A model generated the notes under the pieces. The model was not told the DNA's origin. It worked only from the letters and a program-made list of their open reading frames with translations, and did no database searches. From Rotaria macrura (lineage: Eukaryota; Rotifera; Eurotatoria; Philodinida; Philodinidae), in assembly GCA_900239685.1 (NCBI GenBank), contig OENT01000114.1:1-64000 (forward strand): a DNA stretch of 64,000 nt, given 5' to 3'. The position numbers and the translations under genes are program-made. The first letter of the stretch is position 1. Each line of letters opens with the position of its first letter. Shown one piece after another: positions 36,001 through 48,000 of this stretch.

Positions 36001-39000
36001 ATCGTTTCTCTTCTTTATGTGCAGCTGAAAATGATCCAGTTATTATTTCAAAGTTCCTAGAGACTCACTTGAAATTTGCTATGAGATATTTATTTTACCG
36101 ATGATCGAGCATTTGTTCAAAAAAACATGATGATTCTTTTAAAATATCAGACCAATCCTTACGATAATGACTGATTTCGAATTTTATGAATTGATTTCCG
36201 ACAGTCCTAAAGTTCATAAACTCATATTAGACATAATGATCGCAGTAATTCAAGTGTCACAAGGAATAGTTGGAAAAGACGATGCTCGGAAACGGTAGAT
36301 ACAGAAATTCTCAACAACAAATGAATTAGATCTCTAATTCTTAATGAGAAATTTTGAAGCGCATCATCATGAAAGACTTGCGGAACTCATCAGTGAGTTG
36401 AATCAAGATTAAAGTACATCGATTTGGGAATTATTTTCCAATTCCAAGAGATTGAAAACTTATTTTAGTATAACCCTATCATGAAGAAATAGATTTATCG
36501 GATCAAATATGAATTGTATGCTGAAGATATTACTAAAAACCTTTTAAACGGAAGATTTCGAGGACAACGTACATTGAAATTAAGATAGATTTTAAAAAAA
36601 TCAAACTCTTCATTGATTATTCAATTTCTTTTTTTAGTTGATAAAGTTTTAACTATTACTGATCTTGATCCTATTCGACGCTATTTATCACCTAGTGACC
36701 GACCAAAACAAAATTCAAGATATTCATCTATACAAGTAAATTCTAAATTTCAATATTTTAATCTTCTCACACATAATTCTAACTAGGATTCATTACGCTA
36801 TCAATATACACCAAACGTACCAAAACTAATGACAAGTCTACCGTTTGATTCTCTTGATAGGAAAAAACCAGTGCGAGTACTTGCTCCATCGAATGTAGAC
36901 AATAGATTCATTGCTTTAAATAAATTAAAAGAAAATCCATTCCTTTTTTCTAATACGATTAGGTTACATTCTCCGATTTAGTCATTCAAGTTGTTGCAAT
37001 ATCAGAGTCCGTTCGTTTGCAACAAGTATTAGCAACATACGGTATTCAAACACAAACACCTAAACAAGTTGAGCCACTCTTAATTTGGCCACCAGCGGAA
37101 TTAGTGAAAGTATGATGAAATTTTTTATACATGCGTTTCTGTAGTAGTATTTTGTAACATATTCTAGGCATATGCTGATTTGGGTGTAAACAAAAAATTA
37201 GGTTTCAGTGGACGACCAGATCGACCTATTGGTGTACTTGGTACTTGCAAAGTAGAAAAATTCACATAAGAAATTTAGTTTTTCCTTTCTAATTGTAACT
37301 TACTATTTTATATAAAAGGTCTATAGAATTTGCTCGAAAACTGTTCTATGCTATCCGTTAACATTTGAAACCAGTGATTTCTATGTATCAACTGATATGG
37401 CTCTATTATTAGATAATATTCGGGTAAATATTTTCATTCTATTTTTGTTTCTGTAATAATAAAATTGTCTGTTGCTGAAGTATTCGCTTTCAGAAATCGA
37501 GACACATCATATAGAGAACTGAATTCGTAGGAAAATTCTTTTCAAGTGCAGTTTCCTTGAGACTGAAGATAAAGTTCTTTGTTTTTTCCTTCATTTGTAC
37601 ACACAGTATTACTTACTATAGATGGCCATCATACCTAATTGATTATACCATCGGTAGCATCATCAGTAATTGATTATTTAAAAGTTGCTTCCATCACAAA
37701 CTCTAAATCGATACGATGAAATTGACTTCATCAAATGAAACGGAATTTTGTTCGTGAAACTCCGTTATTTTCAAAGTCGGTTCAACTGAGTTATATTTTT
37801 TTAACACAAGAGTTGTGACCATAATGTCTTCTTTTTCAAATTTTGTGTACATCACCTGGTACTATTATTGACTGTTCTATCATGAACATCTCTAATTTCT
37901 GCATATACTATATTTATTTCAAAGTAATCCGTTGTCAAAGTTTTAGGGGATCACATAAGCAACAATAGAAAAATGACTCTTTTAAACACAAATGTTTGTA
38001 GAGGAGTAGTGTGATCAATAGTTATTCATTTGATTATCGATAATCAATGATGACACAGTTTTAAATCGTAACAACAACATCCATCAGAGTTTTAATTTAG
38101 TTTTTCTAAGTCATTCATATTAACAACATCAAACGAAAGACTCATCTCATATAGTACAATCGTGTATCATAGTAGGCACTTGTAAAAATGAGTGAAATGT
38201 GTAACTGTGAACGTACCTCAAAGCTATGTCTTCATCGATTATTGATGAACGTTCTTAAAATTTATCCGGTGACAGTGATTAAATAGGATACGAGTTGCTT
38301 TGTACATCATGCATCACTGTGAAATTCTGTAAAACAGAGTTGAAATCATCAATTTTCTAATGTATTCAGATTTAATCTGTTTGTATAAAGTTACTGACAG
38401 AAGTTCTCCATCTCTCTATATTTAGAGTGATTTCGAATTTATAACTAAATGCTGGCGTCTCAAAGGTCGACCAATTTATTTGGTGATGTTACGTGAACAC
38501 CATCTTCGGTATAAATTTAGCATACGTTATTTTTAATATATTTTTCTGAATTTTATATTTTATAGAGGTCCACAAAAATCGGATCTTCTTGAACTATTAA
38601 CACAAATTCGACAAGGAAAAATTTCATCAAATATATTCGTACGACTTGAACGTCTACAGGTACATTTTCACAAATCAACAATAATAGAAAATAATATAAT
38701 TTTGTTTTCGAAAATCAGACTGCAATATCAAGTGCTTGTGTTGAACATCTAGACTTTTTAAATACTTCGATTCCTACAGTCATGGATTGGCAATCAGTTG
38801 CTGTTAAAGAACATATAAATACATCTGAAGCTGGCCGTTATAAATCATTAACAGACGTATCAAAACTGCCTATGATCGTTGAAGATATTGATTATAACAA
38901 TCATGTAAGTTTGTTTTTTCTTGCGATATGACATTGATTGTATCTGATTTGATGGTTAGCGTAGCTAAAGAAAGTGTAAAAACCAGCCATTCGATGAGTG

Positions 39001-42000
39001 TAAAAGGCAAACGATGGTTTACTTCATTATGCAAATAGAATAAAAAATAAATAAAAATGAAACAACATAATTCGACAGCATATTTGTCTTCTAATTAGCA
39101 ATGCTAGTACCTTGAGTAGTTAGAGTTTCATTAAGGTGTTTACTTTTGAGTATTTGAATCAAACATATTCGCAGAGAGTCATATCTGAAAAGATTAACAT
39201 GTTTATGTTTGAGAACAGTTTGTTTTGTAATCAGTCATTCCTCATGTCGTCAAACTTCGATCCATATTGCATATCATTATAATATTTCATGTGAATCAAG
39301 TGTTTACTGTTCTTAGTATCCTATATATTTTGTTAAACACCAAACTATCGAACATTTTTACTTCGTCTACTATTGAAGTAGCCCATACTGACAATGCTTT
39401 TTTGTTTTTATTATCAATATCTTTTGTCTTGTCCATGATTAATAAAGCACAATAAGTTATTCATATGCGAACTTTGTAGAGACCTAAATGACAATTTTTT
39501 TATGGCAACATATTTAGGAATTAAAAAGTCGAAATGATAATGAATTACGTGACTTTATTAATAATACAGAAACATCATCAAGTACATTGAGAAAACATGC
39601 ACTAGCTGCATATGAATTATATAAACGTGGTGGTCTTGATTGGATGATTCGAGAAAATTATCGTGTTAGAAATCATCTCGAGCATCTATTGAAAGAAGCA
39701 GCTACATTTCACCATTGGTAAAAAAATATGAACATGAAATTAAAAAAAGAATTTTTTTATTCGTTTTTTTTCAGGGCACTTATTCGGTTTGTATCTAGTC
39801 TTTTACATAAAGTCGTTGATAGTTTAGCTCCATCTGTAACACAATTACTTGTACGAGGAAAAACAGTATGTACCGACATATTACTTTCTTACTTGTCTCA
39901 ATTTAATAATGTTCATTTATTATTTAAGGTTACCGTTGGAATATTCGGTCACGAAGAAGCTGTTATTGATAGGCCAGTATGTTGAAATATGAATTGGAAT
40001 TTAGTTTTCTATGTCAATTTGACTTGTTCAATATAGATGCGTCCGAATGAAATTTTCAAGATTCTGTACAGTGAAAACGTATTTGGTCTTTGCATATTTC
40101 ATGCTGTTCTATTACAAGAATTACTTATCGATGTTTCAGTTTTTATGTCAACGTTTCCGGTTGGTTGAAGTTTTTCATTTTGAAGAAGATTACATTTTAT
40201 ATTTATTTTAGCAACTTTTCAATGGTATTCTCAAATTACGACTTGGGTAAGAAATCGAATAAAATTCGAAAAATAATATTCTTTTCTATAAAATAAGCAA
40301 TATTCTGAAAATTACATGATTGTCCTCATGTAGTTTTGTCAGAGTTTACCATCTAGTTTGAAGTAATACTTGTATCAATAAAAGACATTTCGTTCGTTTT
40401 CTCGAGTAAGAAAAATCAAGAATTAACTACATAGAAAATGAATTAAATAAACATAGATTGATATTCAGTCCTCATTTTATATTTTAAAACTTAGATACAA
40501 AACCAGACAATCCGAAAAAAGGAATGAGATCCTCATAGTAAACAGTTATTTTTTAATGAATCTATTCTTGACAATAGAATATATGCATAATAATTAAAGT
40601 ATACAAAAGATTTACAGCAAGTCAAAATAAACATGTATTTTATCTCGAAAGTCTCAATTAGATTTCTCCTTCATTTTTTTAACAGGGAATTATATTTTCT
40701 TCTCTACAGATCATCAGGTCTTCTATCGATATGTTTGATTTCTCTTCAAGTAATTGCATAGAAACATTGTGGTAATGCATCAAAAGAAGATATATGTATG
40801 TATATCAGAACGTCAGTCTGTTGTCATACTACGAGAAGAGAATATTGACGAAAATTCGATATGAAAGTACGAATGAGAGATAAGCTACCATTTGAAGTAA
40901 CAGATGAAGCAGCTTAGTATTGAAAGATAGTAGTACTCGACTACTTAAGAAAAGATACTTCTTTCGTTCGGCAACGAGTGAAACAACGTAGATCTTATTC
41001 TTTTCGAATTCGTAAGGATCCTTCACGTCCGATTGAGTTTGTTGTTCCCTAAAAACTGATAAGATACCTTTCGGAAAAGTCGTTACAATCAACCGTAGAA
41101 TAACTCTGAATATATTATTGAGAAATATTTGTCCGTACATCATCTATTTGATAGTATGCTACTTTTCATGTGACATGCATCTGTTGTTATGATGAATCAT
41201 TAGAAGTAAACAATATAATTTTTAAGTTCTTTTTCTATCAAGAGTTTTAATTGATGTTTACAACTGATGAACATCTGGTACAGATATATCGATAGTATTA
41301 CGAGCAACTACTCTATACCCATAAGACAGTGAATTCTTACATTTTTCTTTTGAATTATTTGCTTGCATTCAATAGATGGATCCTTCAAGCAATGAAACTC
41401 AGTTTAGAACATTTCAAAACTGATTCTGACGATGTTGTGGTAAATAATTATTTTCATCTAATTTCTGATATTTTTCGTTTTACTACAATATGAACAGACA
41501 TTGAATACGCTGTCACCAAATGAAATCAAACAACTGCTTTATTTCGTTTTAACATCTGATTCACAACAAGCACCAATACAACCTGCTGATATAGAAACAC
41601 GGTAAATAAAAAATTTTCTTTGTCTGTTAGATCTTAATAATAGTAACTCTCATTTCCAATATTGAATCAATCAGTTCATGTTTTCAAAAACGTCAAATGG
41701 ATGGAGCCTTATGTCGTGTTCCAGCTGACTTTTTCGAACATGTCTGGTCAATACTTGAACGAACACCAGGTGGAATAAAACTATGTGATGTTTATCTTCC
41801 ACAAGTATACATATTTAAGGATTATAATAAAGAAATGTGAACATTTTCTTTTCTTATTGTTCTTTTAGCAACCAACATTATCCGATATGACTGATTATGA
41901 ATTAAATTTCTCATTGAAAATTGAAGACATGCTTAGTCGAATCTCGGAACCAGCTTATCGTTGTCTTGTTGTTGAAGTAGATCATCGTTTTCTTTTTTTA

Positions 42001-42328
42001 AATATAATTGATGCCTTCTTTAATATCTTCTATGTTTTAGATGTTCGAATTAGTCAATGTTCTATTAAAACGTAATGCTGAATTACGTTTTACTCAAACA
42101 CTTGATGCAGATTATTTAATAAAAGAATCTGTTAAATTATATCAACAACAAACGAATTCAACAGATCCGTTTCAAGATTTCTACAATCTACCAATTCAAC
42201 TTGTTGGTGGTTCAACAGGTTATATGGTTCGTGTCATTATCAACTATTTGTTTAATATTAATCTTCAAAAAGTTGATAATACTGATTTAAGCATGGGTAT
42301 CAACAACGATGTATGCAAAATATCTTGA
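33005..42328 (+). CDS. PHKB: Phosphorylase b kinase regulatory subunit beta, about 30 exons
   Basis: Thirty exons from 33005-33136 to 42041-42328 join in frame to 1,224 codons plus stop; human PHKB is about 1,093. Family signatures: [41 protein letters not shown], the glucoamylase-like core ([32 protein letters not shown]), [35 protein letters not shown], and the C-terminal [20 protein letters not shown]. The last four residues are CKIS, a CaaX prenylation motif as in vertebrate PHKB. The protein is a regulatory subunit of the cytosolic kinase that activates glycogen phosphorylase. TGIQTQT and WPPAEL wording fits beta rather than alpha. Exons 10-11 (34906-35134) encode a poorly conserved Ser-rich insert. 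Long introns lie at 35513-36637, 37424-38425 and 40247-41375. ATTTTTAG ends 19 nt before the ATG. Confidence 0.95.
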
Positions 42329-42885
42329 TTCTATGATTTATCACACGGTTTTTAGTTCTTTTCTGTTTTATCCATGGTTTTCTCTTTTTTTTTCTTTTTA
42401 CATGAATACAACGTAGCCATAGCATTTCAGTCAAACAAATCTCTTCTTTCTCTCTGCATGTATTTTCCAATTGAAAATTCTTGTTCTCAATAATCAAGAG
42501 ACTGTTTTTATTTTATTTAAATAAAACCTAAGTATGATAGAATGAATATATTCATAGCATGTAAGTTACACCAATTGCAACACATTCTAATTGATTGCCA
42601 TTATTGTTAATCAATATTAAAACTTCCATGTATTTAGAAAGAAAGGCTACTAGTATAGTGGAGATAGTTTGTGCGTGCAAATGTGTATCTTGCTATGAAT
42701 GGGTATGTATCGATATTGATTGAGTGTGATTCTGAAAAACTTCTCTCTGCATGAGTGGTGGACATTCAGGACTTATACTTCATACGTTATACTCCATTTA
42801 CTTAGCCTACAATCGACACTTTGATCTATTTTCCGCACTAGATATCAGTGGAATCGATAGCAATCAACAAAGTTGACAATGCTTA
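42329..42885. other. Intergenic, no recognised feature
   Basis: Presumed 3' UTR of PHKB, then AT-rich sequence up to the hAT-type element. Confidence 0.4.
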
Positions 42886-42893
42886 AGTGTAAA

Positions 42894-43434
42894 TAGGGCT
42901 ACAACAAATCTAAGGCCTTGGGATTTGGTGCAAGTAGATTTGGATTTGTTCTCGACTGAGATTTGGATTTGGGTTTGGTCTTAAATTATCCAAATCTAAT
43001 TAGAATTTTCAATATAAAGTCGCAGAAGAGAGAGAAGAGTGTCAATTCTTAGAGGTTGTTATAAAACTCTTTAGATTTGGTTTAGATTTGGGATTTTGTC
43101 TGTACCATTAAGGTTAGGGTTTGGGTTTGGGATTCGGGATTGAGATATGGTTTCAATGTAGCACGACTACAAAAGTTGACTGATGTTAAACCGAAAACAA
43201 ATCCCAAGTCTAAATCCAAATCTCAGACCCAAGTCCAAATCCCAAACGTATCACCAATCTCGAATCCCAAATCTAAGCTGAAAAAAGTAATATAAACAAT
43301 CCTGTGATCCAAATGTAGACGAAATCCACAGTTAGGAACTCAGTTCTAAACATACCCCAAATTCAGAAACCAAATCGAAATCTCAGAGATTTGGTGACAA
43401 ATCCCAAATCCATTCTAGATTTGTTGAACCCCTG
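42894..43434. mobile_element. Non-autonomous hAT-type element built of GATTTGG words
   Basis: The 541-bp element is flanked by the 8-bp direct repeat AGTGTAAA (42886-42893 and 43435-43442). The ends are TAGGGCTACAACAAATCTA and, as complement, CAGGGGTTCAACAAATCTA. The left half is filled with GATTTGG/GGATTTGGG words and the right half with the complementary CCAAATC, so the whole can fold back on itself. No coding potential. Confidence 0.93.
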
Positions 43435-43442
43435 AGTGTAAA

Positions 43443-45009
43443 TTAAGATATACGGATAAATGAGTTGAACTATTTTCTAGTTCAATTCCTATCTCGATTG
43501 TCAATAATGAAAGTAATTATCTCGATTCAACTTTGACAATAAACTACGAAAGTAATAATTTATGCTCTATTGGTAACTCGCAAGTTACGTGGATCTATCT
43601 AGAGACACATTTCATTCATCCGTCCTAAAAATAGTTTTGTTTTTGAAACTCATATATTTTCTATTTCAGAATCACGTTTGATAATGTATAATATACTTTC
43701 ACTAATAGACGCATGTTCAGCTCTTATGAGTAGGAGTAAACTTATTATTACTAAGAGGTTTCAAGAATGCGATCCCCAGTCACATCTAATGTTAAATCAG
43801 AAAGTATGTGTTTTGAAATCAATATTGTTCATTCTTTTTAATTTATCGATTATTATTCAGATATATCTATTACAACTTCCACTTGTGAATAGATTGTAAA
43901 AATTGAGTAGAGTCTGCAATGAACTGATGAAGCTGTATACTAGAACTGTGAACATGTCTCAGTCCTTTATTTACAATAGTAACAATAACCTATGGTGCAT
44001 TCACTTAAACCGAACACTTGATATAGATAATGATACGGCATATTTTTTCATTCGATAAGCTGAATGAATCGTGAAATTAACTGCAATTTTTGCTTTTTTT
44101 TAAGCAGCTTATTAAAAAAAAAACTTATTCGAACCTGGTCAACATCGCAGTAAGTTGATCTATTTATAAAAAACGAGCGTCGACTGATGTGAAACTTGGC
44201 TATATTAATATTTCCGTTGGGTTTACCAAATTCATAAACTAAAAGATACTAGAACTATTCTATAACGTTCATGACCAGTCCTAAGAAGATCGTCGATTAC
44301 ATCATTAAAATTGTAAAAGATCAATACTCAAGCTAGTTCTTTTATGACTTACACGACTATTAGACATTGTGCCAGTCAAACGTTCAATAAAATTGTATCA
44401 TCGATTAGAATCGAAGAATTAAAGTCTCATATGCGTTCTTTGTTCGCTAAATAGTCATGTAATTTTCTGATTCCTATGTTCAAGATATCTAACGATGTTC
44501 TAATATAGAGTTTTACATTGGATTAGCCTGATTCTTCCTGATAACTATTCACCTTGATCCTCTGACGAAAACCTATACGTGTAGGTATCAGGGAAATATG
44601 TTCATAGGTTACATCAAAATCTTTTATTCGTTTCAAATAGTTTCGGATTCGATCGATTTAAAATTTTTAAAATCCGCTATCTGTAAAGTTAAAATAATAC
44701 TTACGTGTGCGAATGAATACATTGTATGTGTGTAAACCAATGGAAGAATATTAAAGTAAATCAATTATTTTCATGTTCAATAGAACTTGCTTCAAAAATA
44801 AAACAATTTATCCGGTAACGATAGCACCTGTCTGTTTCCTATGATTTAGTCACAATCACATTATTTGATGATTTAGAAATGTTCATCGGTGGGATCATGT
44901 TTTTAATAAATCAAAAATAAAATTCATTCATTCATCAAAAGAATAGTTTTGTTAAAATGAAACAAAAGGGATGATAAGTGCATGCGAAATAATATTCTTT
45001 CGAAAGTAT
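43443..45009. other. Intergenic, no recognised feature
   Basis: AT-rich sequence between a transposon and the 3' end of the minus-strand MICU gene. Short open frames have no recognisable content. Confidence 0.4.
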
Positions 45010-48000
45010 TTAATTAGAAGCAACTATAAAATCTTGTTTAGCTCGTTGATGAACACAATGTTTGAATTGATCCAATTTTGAGTTTGATATTTCACCATCA
45101 TCATGTATCTAAGATAAAAATAATAACCAGTGAGAACTATATAGAAAAACAAAGGAAACCATTTTTACTTGAAAATTTCGAGAAAGTCGATCTTGCATTA
45201 CAGTCATAAACTCTTCATAAAGTCTACAAGAAAGAATATCTTTTATGTGAATATAAACCAAAATTAAATAACTTACAAATGTTGATCATCATCAGCGTCA
45301 AATATACGAAAGATAAGAGCAATTATATGAGGTTCAAGTTCAAAACCCATTGAAATTTTAACTGCTCGTTGAAATTCAGCTAGAAAGAAAAATACCATGT
45401 TAAAGTGATATCATTGGTTAGACAAATTTTTACCTTGTGAAATGGGCTTATTCGATAATTGATGAAATCGCATGGCAATACTGAACTCTTCAAGATTATT
45501 AAGAAATGCTGAAAATTGTTTAAATTGCTCAAATGTAATTGCCTATAATGAATAGAGATAGGATCCGATAAATGAAAATAGAAAAAACGATTTTTTTTTC
45601 TTCATACATTTTTACTATCACTATACTTTTTGACTTTTTTCAATATTAATCTCTTTATATCAGAATCAAAATTCGTGTAACGTAGAAGCATTTCAGCAAA
45701 ATTTAAATCAGATATTGTTTTAAAACCATATGAATATTGATTGAATTCAATATCAAGTACTTCGGTTTGAAGATTTTCCATGAAACTATATCAAAATGTA
45801 AAAGAAAAATTATAATATAGTTCGAACTTCGTCAAATAAAATATTTCTTCTCGAATATTTTTTCTTGCAGAAAATATTTACTATCAAAATTTTGATCTAA
45901 AACTATAGAAATATCGAGATTTTGAGAGACAATCGTTGAGTTATTATATATTCGTTGTGTCAACAAGGAAAATATTAGGTTTGTACTTCATCGTATTTCG
46001 AATATTTTACAGATCGTGAGAGACCTATTGTTTACAGTAGGAGAACCTCATATACAACTATTGCTGCGTATAGTTAGATATTTGATCCCAGTTGCATTTT
46101 ATTTTTATTATCTTCCGAATCTTTGCTTTTGATACTAGTAAGTAAAGCATTCGTCAAAATTATATGTTGACTGAAATATGGGTGAGCAAATAAAAACTTG
46201 AGGAGAAATTTTTGTACTAGAATTTTTCAGTTCTCTGGTTAGCATTTTAATTTTTAGTCGATATTCATTTTCGTTCATCTGATCTTTACCGTTTAAATTC
46301 AGTGTAATTCAATGTATCGCGACCATTTTTACCAAAAAAATGTATAAGTAATGTTGTATTTGGTTGTTCAATATCATCAGACTAAAAGATTAGAATTTCA
46401 TTTCAATTTGAATTTATCAAAAATTTTTGTTATTAAATGACAGGAGAAAATAGAATTATTCTCAAACGGTAAGTATATGATGGTAGCGTGTTTCAGTGAT
46501 GGGATCGGTTCGGTTTCAAAAACAGTAAGCTAACCTCGATTGAATATGCTGAGAGAATAAATTTGTTACTAATTAATATAATGTTGAAAAGTTCGATTTT
46601 TATTCTCATATCTTTTCTTTGAAATTCATTAGAGTTACGATATTGTTATTGATTTTTTATGTGTCGTGGTGAAGGAAAAGTTAGCAGGATTTGAATTTTC
46701 TCAATTCATTCGTCGAGACTACTTATGGAAGAGATCGAACTAGTTTATAGAGGACAAATATATAAAGAAAACAAAATATTTTCATCATGGAAAAAAGTTT
46801 AAGCAAATTATTCGTATTAAACCGAAGTTTTTATTCAGCAACAATATCGGGAGGTAGTTTTATATGCTGTTCAGTGTAGAATTAACCAAACTTGATTTAT
46901 GTATATTATACTTGTTCTAACATCACAATTTGTATTCTTCATTTGTTTATTCAAAACCAATTACAAGATTAGAAATAGAACCAAATTCTTGAATTTTCTT
47001 TTCAAATTTAATCATCTTACTGAAATGTTCCGAGTATCTCCAGTTTCAATAGGTCATGAAATCCTCATCGCTTTTACAACTATTCAGTACAAATTACAAT
47101 TGATAGTATTACCAAGATTTCAAATTATAAACTGTAAAACAATGAAATACTGACTAAAAATGATGCCCTCATTTACTTCTTAAAACCAACTTCTCAATAT
47201 TATTTGAGATTATACACATTTCTGAAAGCTTTTGCACTTTTTCTTTTCAACCATCGGACTGAAGAAAAAAATGACTGATTACTACTAATGTGTTGAACTG
47301 TTTTTATTCGAGAATATTTTCATTCGTACATACTTACTCTCTACAGAATTGTACTTATTTTCATTAATGTAGATCCCTTCAAGAACAAAGAAAATAAAAA
47401 ATAGATCCCCTTGCTAGCTTATCTTTGACTGAGAATCTTGATAAAATAAAAATATGTGGAACTGTTACTCTTTTACTTTGTTTTTGAATGGGTTTTGAGC
47501 AAAAACAAAGTATGAATCGATCCCATCATTGATGTGTTCATCAATTTCCTATTGCACAATCATATACGATGCTTATATTCAAAGTTTCTTCAGTTTTTCT
47601 TTAGTAAATATTTCTTTGTATTAGAATAAATATATCCAATGCAATGGATCAACTAAATACATATCTATATATGGATATTTATGCAGTTTAAACATAACGA
47701 TAACAATTATTCTTGATGAATTCAATATGAAAATAATAGGAATATGTCTATAAATTCAACTTACATGAAAATGATTATCTAGATTCTTAGATAAATTTGA
47801 TTTTGATGAAGTATGTTTCCTTGATTGCCGATGTATCATACGTTTATCGCTCATGACTTTTCCAAGCTAAAAATATTGACTTCTATCAATAAATAAAATT
47901 TATTCGAACATACGACAAGAAATTCATGTTTATCAACCAGTTGATTACCTAAATAGATAATCAAAATGTTTCAAAACTGTACTCAACTAATCTAAGTAAT

